Of a stretch of 64,000 bases of DNA, positions 1 through 8,031 are shown piece after piece. The notes beneath the pieces are model-generated. The model did no database searches. It was not told the origin of the DNA and saw only the letters and a list, made by a program, of their open reading frames with translations. Position numbers and translations under genes: made by a program. The first letter of the stretch is position 1, and every line of letters begins with the position of its first letter. This stretch comes from Glaciecola sp028401415 (GTDB taxonomy: Bacteria > Pseudomonadota > Gammaproteobacteria > Enterobacterales > Alteromonadaceae), in the NCBI RefSeq assembly GCF_028401415.2, contig NZ_CP171821.2, forward strand, positions 3,038,001 to 3,102,000, given 5' to 3'.

Positions 1-644
1 TGCTCCATCATGGCTTGTTCATAATCATCGGCATGGTCAAGGGTAAAACGATGGGCTCCGTGGAAGCGATGACCAGAAAGCGAATTGCTTGAATCAATAT
101 CAAGTATGCGGGCAGGGATGACTTCGTCACCATACATTATGGTGAGTGTATGAACCGGTCTTATAAATTCAGCATCAGAGTCACCCCAGCGCATTGCTTT
201 TGGGATGGGTAGCGCTTTAAGCGTGCTGTGTATAACATCTTCAATGACAGCCTCAAGCGATTGTCCTTTCACTATTGCCTTGTGCATCAGCCATTCGCCC
301 TTGTCAGTTTTAAGCCGACCTGCTTGGGTAACTTCAATGCCGTTTGCCATTGCCCAACCAGAAGCCGCTTTCGTCGGGTTTCCGTCTGAGTCAAAAGCGG
401 CGCTTACTGCGGGTCCACGTTTTTCGACTTCTTTATCATCTTGAACGCGCTGACATGATTGTAAACTTACTGCTAAACGACGCGGTGCGCCATACACATG
501 CGCCGATGAAAAAGAAAAACCGCGTTTGCTAAGGTTCTCTTGAATGCCTTTGCCGAAACTATCGCTTAAGCTCTTCAAGGCCTTTGGAGGTAGCTCTTCA
601 GTACCAAGTTCAATCAAAAGGGTGTTAAGTCTGTCTTGAGTCAT
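1..644 (-). CDS. glyS: Glycine--tRNA ligase beta subunit, N-terminal part (runs off the window)
   Basis: Encodes the first ~214 residues of the beta subunit of the alpha2beta2 glycyl-tRNA synthetase, which charges tRNA-Gly in the cytoplasm together with GlyQ. The start is the ATG at 642-644, and the protein opens with the family hallmark LLIELGTEELPPKAL. It remains open to the left edge, so only about a third of the usual ~690-residue protein is visible. It lies four bases downstream of glyQ, so the two subunits are almost certainly co-transcribed. The visible part shows no frameshift. The assignment is firm; the remainder of the gene cannot be judged. Confidence 0.96.
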   Translation of the reverse strand, partial: MTQDRLNTLLIELGTEELPPKALKSLSDSFGKGIQENLSKRGFSFSSAHVYGAPRRLAVSLQSCQRVQDDKEVEKRGPAVSAAFDSDGNPTKAASGWAMANGIEVTQAGRLKTDKGEWLMHKAIVKGQSLEAVIEDVIHSTLKALPIPKAMRWGDSDAEFIRPVHTLTIMYGDEVIPARILDIDSSNSLSGHRFHGAHRFTLDHADDYEQAMME

Positions 645-648
645 TCGC

Positions 649-1584
649 TTACTTGGCTCCTACAGCGACATTATCATCAGGCACTTGGCTCTGACATAGC
701 GGAAATCCTAAAGCTTCACGAGAGTCATAATACATTTGAGCAACCGCTTTGGATAAACTGCGTACTCGAAGTATATAGCCTTGGCGCTCAGTCACCGATA
801 CTGCGTGTCGAGCATCGAGCATGTTAAAAGCGTGAGAGGCTTTCATTACTTGTTCGTATGCAGGCAAAGGGAGTTTAGCTTCAATCAACTTTTCGCAAGC
901 CTGTTCGCATTGGTCGAAGCTTTCAAATAAAAATGCGACATTGGCGTGTTCAAAATTATAGGCCGATTGTTCTTTTTCATTTTGTAAAAATACATCGCCG
1001 TAAGTTACCGTACCAAACGGGCCTATCGTCCAGATTAAGTCATATATACTGTCAACGCCTTGCATATACATTGCGAGTCGTTCAAGCCCATATGTGATTT
1101 CACCTGTGACGGGTTTGCACTCCAGCCCGCCGACTTGTTGAAAATACGTAAACTGCGTGACTTCCATACCGTTAAGCCAGACTTCCCATCCCAGGCCCCA
1201 AGCGCCAAGGGTAGGGGATTCCCAGTTATCTTCAACAAAGCGCACATCGTGAATGAGTGGGTCAAAGCCCAGCGCCTTTAGCGAGCCTAAATACAACTCT
1301 TGAATATTATCAGGGGAAGGCTTGAGCATGACTTGAAATTGATAGTAGTGCTGAAGACGATTGGGATTTTCGCCGTATCGACCGTCAGTAGGACGGCGAC
1401 AAGGTTGTACGTAAGCACTGTTCATTGGTTCTGGACCGAGTGAACGCAAGAAAGTCATGGGATGAAAGGTGCCAGCACCCACTTCCATATCAAGGGGCTG
1501 TATAATGACGCAGCCTTGGTTTGCCCAATAATCCTGCAGAGCCTGTATCAAGCCTTGGAAGGTTTTCAAATCGTATTGTTGCAT
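649..1584 (-). CDS. glyQ: Glycine--tRNA ligase alpha subunit
   Basis: Catalytic alpha subunit of bacterial-type heterotetrameric glycyl-tRNA synthetase (class II), which activates glycine with ATP. The 311-residue length is normal. The N-terminus (TFQGLIQALQDYWANQGC), the stretch QPLDMEVGAGTFHP and the segment with CRRPTDGRYGENPNR are characteristic of the family and contain the class II active-site arginines. It ends four bases before glyS. No truncation is visible. A candidate promoter lies at about 1638-1667. Confidence 0.98.
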   Translation of the reverse strand: MQQYDLKTFQGLIQALQDYWANQGCVIIQPLDMEVGAGTFHPMTFLRSLGPEPMNSAYVQPCRRPTDGRYGENPNRLQHYYQFQVMLKPSPDNIQELYLGSLKALGFDPLIHDVRFVEDNWESPTLGAWGLGWEVWLNGMEVTQFTYFQQVGGLECKPVTGEITYGLERLAMYMQGVDSIYDLIWTIGPFGTVTYGDVFLQNEKEQSAYNFEHANVAFLFESFDQCEQACEKLIEAKLPLPAYEQVMKASHAFNMLDARHAVSVTERQGYILRVRSLSKAVAQMYYDSREALGFPLCQSQVPDDNVAVGAK

Positions 1585-1637
1585 GTTTTGCGCGCTTCTT
1601 GTCTACCCATATTAATGAGCCTTTAAAACTGGCGCGT

Positions 1638-1667
1638 AGTATACCTTGCTTTGATACAAGTTGGTAA
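1638..1667 (-). promoter_or_regulatory. Candidate sigma-70 promoter for glyQ-glyS
   Basis: Read on the minus strand, TTACCA (1662-1667) and TATACT (1638-1643) are separated by 18 bases and lie about 55 bases upstream of the glyQ start. The -10 match is good and the -35 is moderate. Nothing else in the 90-base gap looks better. This is inference from consensus only. Confidence 0.4.
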
Positions 1668-1675
1668 TGGAGGGC

Positions 1676-2143
1676 TTATATTTGCGCTTCAAACACCTTT
1701 AGCTTCTCGGTTTCAACCAAAATTGCAGACTCGAGCTCACTTTCAAACTGTTCGCGCTCTTTATCTTGTGCGCGTCTTTCCTTCTTTGAAAGCGCTTGGC
1801 GAGCTTCATGGGTTGGGTAGTGTTTTACTTTTCCAAACAGCTCGTGAAGGGCTGGGAACTCTTTTTGATAGTCCGGCAATGGGCTAAGAGGAACGGCTTC
1901 CAGCATGCTACAGATTCGCACCGCACCCTCAGAAAGATCGCACTGTTGCTGCTGCATGGCAAACGCGATGGTTTGTACACTCTGGTTGATACTATCGAGT
2001 CTTTTTTGCCGAGCGTTGAGCTGTCGTTGGTTTTGCGCGTTTAGCATAAACACCAGTCTGCCAGCATAAGCGCCAAGAGCAGTAATGATAAGCGCAGCTA
2101 CAACAATCAGTATCCAATGTATTGAAGAAAACTCAGTATCCAA
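1676..2143 (-). CDS. DUF2489 family membrane-anchored protein
   Basis: A 155-residue protein of the DUF2489 family, usually found next to yihI in gammaproteobacteria. Residues ~8-30 form one hydrophobic membrane segment. The rest is a charged, helical, Gln-rich cytoplasmic domain with a Lys/Glu-rich probable coiled coil towards the C-terminus (KKERRAQDKEREQFE). The start is a TTG at 2141-2143, seven bases after an AGG; no ATG is available in frame. It lies 11 bases downstream of yihI, so the two are probably co-transcribed. Its biochemical function is unknown. Confidence 0.8.
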   Translation of the reverse strand: MDTEFSSIHWILIVVAALIITALGAYAGRLVFMLNAQNQRQLNARQKRLDSINQSVQTIAFAMQQQQCDLSEGAVRICSMLEAVPLSPLPDYQKEFPALHELFGKVKHYPTHEARQALSKKERRAQDKEREQFESELESAILVETEKLKVFEAQI

Positions 2144-2154
2144 GAAAATGCCTG

Positions 2155-2700
2155 TTAGTCTTTAAAATCGTCTAGCTTTATTGCATCTAGCTGCGCAAAG
2201 GGATCAACATCGTCGTCGCTTTGCACATTTTTGGTTGTATCAGAATCATCACGCACATCGTCTGCCTCAATGCCAAGCATGTCACATAGTTCTTTGTGCC
2301 TGGCGATCATGAGGTGCAGCCGTTTTGACTCCTGTTCATCTAGCTTGCCGTTTTCTTGCTTCTCTAACAGTATCTCAAGCTCGGGACTGCTCTCAAGTGC
2401 ATCGAGCTCCTGTTTGGGTGAAACGTATTTTGTCGCACTTTTTACTGGCTTCTTTTCAGAATGCTTATACTTATTAAGATTAATCGCTTTTGTGCTACCA
2501 AGCCTTGGGTCGGATTTATCTTTATTCTGACGACTGCTGGACGCATTATCATTAAGTTGCTGACGCGTTCCGGCCTTATTTCCGCTCTTTTTTTTCGATT
2601 TGTGCGACTGATCGTCTAAGGCGCGAGGTTTGCGCATCGGCTTATCAGACTTAGATACCCCGATTTTCCCTACTTTGCGGGACTTTTTTGAGTGAGCCAT
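2155..2700 (-). CDS. yihI: Der GTPase-activating protein YihI
   Basis: YihI stimulates the GTPase activity of Der (EngA), a 50S ribosome assembly factor, and so tunes ribosome biogenesis. The N-terminus (MAHSKKSRKVGKIG) and the very basic first ~60 residues followed by an acidic C-terminal half (EADDVRDDSD, DVDPFAQLDAIKLDDFKD) are typical. I place the start at the ATG at 2698-2700, where family proteins begin; an upstream in-frame start would add 16 unlike residues. It lies in the same neighbourhood as another ribosome-assembly GTPase gene, engB. Confidence 0.9.
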   Translation of the reverse strand: MAHSKKSRKVGKIGVSKSDKPMRKPRALDDQSHKSKKKSGNKAGTRQQLNDNASSSRQNKDKSDPRLGSTKAINLNKYKHSEKKPVKSATKYVSPKQELDALESSPELEILLEKQENGKLDEQESKRLHLMIARHKELCDMLGIEADDVRDDSDTTKNVQSDDDVDPFAQLDAIKLDDFKD

Positions 2701-2749
2701 GAGTATTTCTCTTTCGCTATATAAATGGTATGCAAGAACGACGTGCAAG

Positions 2750-2779
2750 AAAAAAGGTGATACCCGAAGATATCACCTT
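2750..2779 (-). terminator. Intrinsic terminator with UUCG loop
   Basis: On the minus strand AAGGTGATA (2771-2779) pairs perfectly with TATCACCTT (2754-2762). The inner T-G and C-G pairs close a TTCG tetraloop, and a run of T follows. This is a strong rho-independent terminator. It lies 267 bases downstream of the cytochrome c4 stop and 50 bases upstream of yihI, so it ends either a long cytochrome c4 transcript or the separate small RNA proposed here. Confidence 0.85.
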
Positions 2780-2911
2780 AATATTAAATCAGTGTCTTGT
2801 GACACCTCTCCCGTATAGCACTTCATGTGCTTGTCTCTTTGCTCGTTTTACTTATTTTTATTTTTAACAAAACGCGCAGATTTTGTCGGTCGTCCTTTAC
2901 GCTTTCTTATT
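2750..2911 (-). ncRNA. Candidate small RNA (about 160 nt) between cytochrome c4 and yihI
   Basis: Minus-strand sequence bounded by a promoter-like pair (TTGATA at 2941-2946, TATGAT at 2918-2923, 17-base spacer) and the UUCG-loop terminator at 2750-2779. Inside are small hairpins (ACAAAA/TTTTGT near 2880, AGCAC/GTGCT near 2820-2835, GTGTC/GACAC near 2792-2805) and an A/U-rich single-stranded stretch that would suit Hfq. The transcription start (~2911) is inferred from the -10 position. I do not recognise an Rfam family; it does not resemble Spot 42, although Spot 42 lies in the polA-engB neighbourhood in enterics. It could instead be the 3' UTR of cytochrome c4. Confidence 0.45.
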
Positions 2912-2917
2912 GTTGTT

Positions 2918-2946
2918 ATCATACTCACTTAGATTAGCTATATCAA
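2918..2946 (-). promoter_or_regulatory. Sigma-70 promoter driving the candidate small RNA
   Basis: On the minus strand TTGATA (2941-2946), a 17-base spacer and TATGAT (2918-2923) give five of six matches in each hexamer at optimal spacing. It lies about 120 bases downstream of the cytochrome c4 stop codon, where no protein gene needs a promoter other than distant yihI. Confidence 0.55.
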
Positions 2947-3045
2947 GCTCAATCATTAAGATGAGCGAATGATACTCACTCTTTAAAATTTTACAACTTA
3001 TTTACATAACTTTTTCGTATTAAATTTTCGAAGAATAAAAAGTGC

Positions 3046-3669
3046 TTAATACAAACCTTCTAAATAAGCAGACAAAATGCGAATGTCTTCGTCTGTTAAT
3101 TTTTTCGCAATGTCTCTCATCATCCCGTTCATGTCGTTGTTTCTTTCCCCTGAACGAAACATTTCAAGTTGCTGCTGAGTGTACTGTGCATGTTGGCCGC
3201 CGACAACAGGGAAGCCAGCCAAATTCATACCTGAACCATTCGCACTGTGGCAGGCAATACATGCGGTAATGCCGCGATCAGCATCACCACCACGATACAA
3301 TGCTTCGCCCGCCGCTATAACATCTTCAGGGGCTGCACCAACCTTCAACTCTTGGCTGGCGAAGTAGGCAGCTAAATCCTTCATATCTTGCTCAGATAAA
3401 ACCGCAGCCATGCCGTTCATCACTGCATTATTTCGACCTTCTTCTCCGCCTGTTTGCGACGCAAGTTTAAATTCGCTCAATTGCTTGAACAAATAACCTG
3501 CATGTTGACCTGCTATTTTGGGATTAAGCGGTATGGCGCTATTTCCATCTGTACCGTGACAAGCTGCGCAGGTAATAGACTTCGCTTTTCCAGCCTCTGG
3601 ATCACCGTCGATGGCAAGGGCAGTTGCACTTACGAGTACAAGGCCTAAAAGCATACATAATTTCTTCAT
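3046..3669 (-). CDS. Cytochrome c4 (diheme periplasmic cytochrome c)
   Basis: A 207-residue periplasmic diheme cytochrome c of the c4 type, an electron donor to terminal oxidases. A Sec signal peptide (MKKLCMLLGLVLVSATALA) is followed by two tandem domains, each with a CxxCH haem motif (CAACH near residue 35, CIACH near 138). Later Met residues (e.g. in MNGMAAVL and MNGMMRDI) supply the axial ligands. Length and domain repeat fit cytochrome c4. It is transcribed away from engB, and no obvious terminator follows directly. Confidence 0.92.
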   Translation of the reverse strand: MKKLCMLLGLVLVSATALAIDGDPEAGKAKSITCAACHGTDGNSAIPLNPKIAGQHAGYLFKQLSEFKLASQTGGEEGRNNAVMNGMAAVLSEQDMKDLAAYFASQELKVGAAPEDVIAAGEALYRGGDADRGITACIACHSANGSGMNLAGFPVVGGQHAQYTQQQLEMFRSGERNNDMNGMMRDIAKKLTDEDIRILSAYLEGLY

Positions 3670-3861
3670 ACTTAATCTCTCTACAGATTCGAATTAACAC
3701 ACTTCGTGTTATGATACGCGCGTATTTTACACTAATACACTGTTAAGAAAACTCTTACCTAGTAATACTATGGATTTAAATACATGATTGGTAAATCATT
3801 TCGTACACCAATCGGCAATAAACGTACATTCACAACCAGAAATTTAGCCAGATAGGTGACC

Positions 3862-4479
3862 ATGTCATATTTTAGTCAAGCAAGCTTTCTTACCAGTGCC
3901 CCCGATATCTCGCATCTAGAACCTTTTGACGGCATAGAAATAGCCTTTGCTGGACGCTCCAACGCGGGTAAATCGAGTGCCTTAAACAAAATTACTCGTC
4001 AAAAAAGTTTAGCCAGAACCAGTAAAACCCCTGGAAGAACGCAGTTGATCAATCTCTTTGAGCTTGACCAGGGAAGGCGTCTAGTCGACTTACCAGGCTA
4101 CGGTTATGCAAAAGTGCCTATTGCAATGAAGCAAAAATGGCAAAAGTCCTTAGGAGAGTATCTGCAAAAACGAGAATGTCTAAAGGGCTTGGTGGTGTTA
4201 ATGGATATTCGCCATCCACTGAAAGACCTTGATCAGGATTTAATCTATTGGGCAGTTGACGCTAAATTACCCGTCTTAATTTTGCTGACGAAGGCCGACA
4301 AACTCAAAGTGGGTAAGCGAAAAGCACAGGTCTTGATGGTGAGGGAGGCATCGCTTGCGTTCATGGGTGATATTACCGTGCATGCATTTTCTTCATTAAA
4401 TGGTGTTGGCGTGTCTGAAGCGGAATCGGTTTTGATGAAGTGGTTAAATGTAAATCGCGAAAGTGCAGACGCCGAATGA
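3862..4479 (+). CDS. engB: Ribosome biogenesis GTP-binding protein EngB/YsxC
   Basis: Essential TRAFAC-class GTPase needed for late 50S subunit assembly. It has G1 GRSNAGKSS, the G2 threonine region KTPGRTQ, G3 DLPGYG and G4 TKAD in the right order, with about 205 residues. I place the start at the ATG at 3862, with AGGTG five bases upstream. A GTG at 3856 is in frame but has no ribosome binding site. The gene is convergent with polA, and both share the terminator at 4514-4543. Confidence 0.95.
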   Translation: MSYFSQASFLTSAPDISHLEPFDGIEIAFAGRSNAGKSSALNKITRQKSLARTSKTPGRTQLINLFELDQGRRLVDLPGYGYAKVPIAMKQKWQKSLGEYLQKRECLKGLVVLMDIRHPLKDLDQDLIYWAVDAKLPVLILLTKADKLKVGKRKAQVLMVREASLAFMGDITVHAFSSLNGVGVSEAESVLMKWLNVNRESADAE

Positions 4480-4513
4480 GCTATTCTGGTCTGACTATTA
4501 GACAAGTATTACG

Positions 4514-4543
4514 CAAAAAAAAGCCTCGACACACCGAGGCTTT
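4514..4543. terminator. Bidirectional terminator between engB and polA
   Basis: AAAGCCTCG (4520-4528) and CGAGGCTTT (4535-4543) form a nine-base-pair stem with a six-base loop. On the minus strand a run of seven T follows, making a strong terminator for polA. On the plus strand only TTT follows, giving weaker termination of engB. Confidence 0.85.
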
Positions 4544-4656
4544 ACACACTTCAACTTCGTTCTAGGGAGAACAACACATTCATAGTGTCAGAACTGACTT
4601 ATACGATTAAGTTCAACAAAAGTTGCAGTTTTCCGTTCTTTCGAAAAAATCACGCT

Positions 4657-7458
4657 CTAGTGAGCCTCATCCCAGTTATTACCTTTGCCCGCTTCTACAA
4701 GCAAAGGAACGTCTAAAGACACGCAGTTTTGCATAATGTCACAAATTTTTTGCGTGTAACTATTCAGTTTATCTTCGCGGATCTCAAAGACTAACTCATC
4801 GTGCACTTGCATGGTCATAATGATTTCATCATCGGCATTGTCAATCGTGTCTATCCAAACGGCGACATCGATCATCGCTTTTTTTATAATGTCAGCGGCG
4901 GTGCCTTGCATAGGTGCATTGATGGCTGCACGCTCTGCGCCTTTGCGTCTAGCGCCATTACTGGCATTAATATCGGGTAAATACAATCGCCGGCCAAATA
5001 CCGTTGATACATAGCCAGTTTGTTTCGCGTTTTCACGCGTGCTTTCCATGTATGTCAGTACACCAGGGTATCTTTCAAAATAGGTGTCCATGTAGCGCTG
5101 GGCATCTTGCCTTGAAATATCAAGTTGATTGGATAAACCAAACGCGCTCATGCCGTAAATTAGCCCAAAATTGATGGCTTTTGCACTGCGTCGTTCGTTG
5201 CTGCTCACTTTATCAAGCGCAACCCCAAACACTTCAGAGGCCGTTGCACTATGGATATCTTTCCCATGGCTAAATGCTTCCAACAAACCTTTGTCTTTGC
5301 TTAAATGGGCCATGATCCGAAGTTCAATTTGCGAATAGTCTGCCGCAACCATTTTAAATCCCTTTTGCGGGACAAAAGCCTGGCGAACCTGGCGACCCTC
5401 TGGCGTTCGGATTGGAATATTTTGTAAGTTAGGGTCGCTCGACGACAAACGACCCGTTGCCGTTACGGCCTGATGATAAGAGGTGTGTACGCGGTTACTG
5501 CGGTGATGAATCATGCTTGGAAGTTTATCGGTGTAGGTGTTTTTTAACTTTGATAAACCACGATATTGCATGATCAGTGCTGGCAGTTCATAATTTTTGG
5601 CAAGTTCTTGAAGTACCTCTTCTGAGGTGGATGGTGCGCCTTTGGGCGTTTTTTTCACTATCGGCAAAGACATTTTTTCAAACAATATATGCTGTAGTTG
5701 TTTGGTAGAGCCTAAGTTGAAAGGTTCTCCCGCCAGCTCGTGAACGTGCGTTTCAAGCTCGACAATGCGCTTGGCTAAGTTTTGGCTTTGCTGGCCGAGC
5801 ATTTGTGAATCAATAAGCACGCCCGTTTGCTCCATTTTTGCCAGCACGGACGCCAGAGGTATTTCGATTTCGTTAAGGACTTCCAGCAACCCCGCTTGCT
5901 TTGACAGTAATGAAGACAATACTTCGTATAATCTTAAGGTAACATCCGCATCTTCTGCTGCATAGCGCGCCGCGTTATCAAGTTCAAGCTGATTAAACGT
6001 AAGCTGTTTTGCACCTTTCCCTGCCAGCTCCTCGAAACTAATACATTTATGGCCTAAATACTTCAGCGCTAAGCTATCCATATTGTGTTTTGTTGCAACG
6101 CTATTGAGAACGTAAGAAGCCAGCATCGTGTCGCTTTTTATGCCCCGTAATTGAATATCGTAATTCGCCAACACGTTCATATCATATTTGATGTGCTGTC
6201 CAATCTTTTTATTATCGTTTTGCTCAAGCAAGGGTTTTAGTTCACTCAGTACCATCTCGCGATCGAGTTGAGCAGGCGCACCCGGGTAGTCGTGGGCCAG
6301 GGGAATGTAACACGCTTGATTAGGCGCATAAGAAAAACTCAGCCCCACCAATTCAGCCTGCATATAGTCTAAGCTGGTGGTTTCAGTATCGATTGCATAG
6401 TAGTCGCAGGCTTTAAGCGAAGTAATAAGCGCCTGAAAGCTTTCTTCGTCTAATATTGTCGTATATGCATCCAAATCGAAAACAGCTGAAGACTCGCTTG
6501 GTGAGGATTCACCCGCGTCCATCTTGGCCTTCTCATTTTCGAACACATCAGTAACATCAGCGCTATCGGTAATATCAGCATCGCTCACTTCGCTTAACCA
6601 GCGCTTGAACTCCAGTTCAGCGAACATGTTCTTTAAAGTAGGGCGATCCATCTCGCCAATGTGCAAATTATTCGGTTGGTATTCGAGTTTTACGTCACAG
6701 GCAATAGTGGCAAGTTCATAGGAGAGTATGGCTTGCTTTTTGTACTCCTCCATTTTTTTTGCCATGGTTTTCGCTCCACGAAAATCAAGCGTAGCAATTG
6801 CATCCAAATTCTCGAAAATAGCGTGCACGCCGCCAATACCGTTTAACATTGCAACCGCACTTTTATCGCCAACGCCGGGCACGCCAGGAATGTTGTCTAC
6901 CTTGTCACCCTTTAGGGCTAAATAGTCAATAATTAGCTCTGCTGGTACACCAAACTTCTCAACAACACCCTTTAAATCCATTGTTGTGCGTGTCATGGTA
7001 TTGATTAAGGTGACGTGCTCGCTTACCAACTGCGCCATGTCTTTATCACCGGTGCTAATGACGCACTCTACGCCTTGTTCGGTAGCTTGCTTTGCCAGGG
7101 TACCAATGACGTCGTCTGCTTCAACTCCAGGTTCAACAATTATAGGAAAACCCATCGCTTCAACGATAGCGTGAAGCGGCGCAATTTGGCTTCTTAACTC
7201 CTCGGGCATAGGTGGACGATTAGCCTTATATTGGTCGTAGATGTCGTCGCGAAAGGTTTTGCCTTTAGCATCAAATACCACGGCCATGTGCGTGGGTTTG
7301 TAATCTTTTACTAAAGAACGCAGCATATTCACTACACCATAAATCGCTCCAGTGTCTTGACCCTTGCTGTTGGTCAATGGAGGAAGGCCGTGAAAGGCTC
7401 TAAACAGATATGAAGAGCCATCAACTAAAACAAGGGGGGCAGTGCTAGAACTGTGCAT
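4657..7458 (-). CDS. polA: DNA polymerase I
   Basis: A 933-residue three-domain DNA polymerase I for repair and Okazaki fragment processing. The N-terminal 5'-3' exonuclease (~1-290) begins LVDGSSYLFRAFHGLPP and contains GDKDMAQL. The 3'-5' proofreading domain (~325-520) keeps its acidic residues (DTET, IKYDMN, YAAEDADV), so proofreading should be active. The polymerase domain carries motif A (ADYSQIELR), motif B (RRSAKAINFGLIYG) and motif C (QVHDELVFE). Length matches E. coli PolA. It is a single-gene unit convergent with engB. Confidence 0.98.
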   Translation of the reverse strand: MHSSSTAPLVLVDGSSYLFRAFHGLPPLTNSKGQDTGAIYGVVNMLRSLVKDYKPTHMAVVFDAKGKTFRDDIYDQYKANRPPMPEELRSQIAPLHAIVEAMGFPIIVEPGVEADDVIGTLAKQATEQGVECVISTGDKDMAQLVSEHVTLINTMTRTTMDLKGVVEKFGVPAELIIDYLALKGDKVDNIPGVPGVGDKSAVAMLNGIGGVHAIFENLDAIATLDFRGAKTMAKKMEEYKKQAILSYELATIACDVKLEYQPNNLHIGEMDRPTLKNMFAELEFKRWLSEVSDADITDSADVTDVFENEKAKMDAGESSPSESSAVFDLDAYTTILDEESFQALITSLKACDYYAIDTETTSLDYMQAELVGLSFSYAPNQACYIPLAHDYPGAPAQLDREMVLSELKPLLEQNDNKKIGQHIKYDMNVLANYDIQLRGIKSDTMLASYVLNSVATKHNMDSLALKYLGHKCISFEELAGKGAKQLTFNQLELDNAARYAAEDADVTLRLYEVLSSLLSKQAGLLEVLNEIEIPLASVLAKMEQTGVLIDSQMLGQQSQNLAKRIVELETHVHELAGEPFNLGSTKQLQHILFEKMSLPIVKKTPKGAPSTSEEVLQELAKNYELPALIMQYRGLSKLKNTYTDKLPSMIHHRSNRVHTSYHQAVTATGRLSSSDPNLQNIPIRTPEGRQVRQAFVPQKGFKMVAADYSQIELRIMAHLSKDKGLLEAFSHGKDIHSATASEVFGVALDKVSSNERRSAKAINFGLIYGMSAFGLSNQLDISRQDAQRYMDTYFERYPGVLTYMESTRENAKQTGYVSTVFGRRLYLPDINASNGARRKGAERAAINAPMQGTAADIIKKAMIDVAVWIDTIDNADDEIIMTMQVHDELVFEIREDKLNSYTQKICDIMQNCVSLDVPLLVEAGKGNNWDEAH

Positions 7459-8031
7459 AACTATTCGTCTCTGTATGTGAGTGAGGCCTTAACCATTGAT
7501 TTTTATAAATAAAATTAAATATGAAAACAAATCACCTTGTGGGTAACTATGTTGAAAACTAAATTTTATTCAGCAAAAAGCTACCTAATCTTATCCAAAG
7601 ATTAAGTATTTATTTGAAAGTTTTGGCAAAACGCGAAGATAAAACCGCAATCCTTAACTTTTTTAATTTTTATATGAGTCCATCTATGTGCCGTTTGCAT
7701 GTGTGAAGCAACCAAGAATAGTTAACATGAAAACTGCGACAACACGCACAAATCTAGCAGAAATTTTTGACTTGCCAAGTGATAATTTTGATTAATTTTT
7801 TTATCACGATGCTTCAATCACTTAGCGTTGCTGAGAAATATTTGGCATTGTGTTTGAGTTTTTTAAATGAAAGGCACACAATACAAATATGTGGCAAATT
7901 ATCGGAGTGCTTTTGCTTCCTTCATCGCCGCAGAGTTAGCAGGCCTTGGCTTGTAAAAATAGATGTATCAGCTAACGCACGCAGTATCAAAATGGCCGCT
8001 GCAAAGTCCGAAATGAAAAGGTAAAGCTAGT
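7459..8031. other. 573-base gap between divergent polA and trkH; nothing recognised
   Basis: AT-rich spacer holding the promoters of polA and trkH. A short inverted repeat (TAATCTT/AAGATTA, around 7590-7605) is visible. I see no tRNA, no repeat copy and no convincing -10/-35 pair. The one longish ORF (7767-8024, TTG start, no ribosome binding site, no recognisable family) is probably chance. Confidence 0.5.

Noticed and set aside
2750..2946. Spot 42 (spf) as identity of the candidate small RNA
   Set aside because: The neighbourhood is similar but not the same position as in enterics, and the sequence shares none of the Spot 42 conserved 5' region.
7767..8024. 85-codon ORF between polA and trkH
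   Set aside because: TTG start without a ribosome binding site, no recognisable family, unusual composition, and it merely precedes trkH. Treated as chance.
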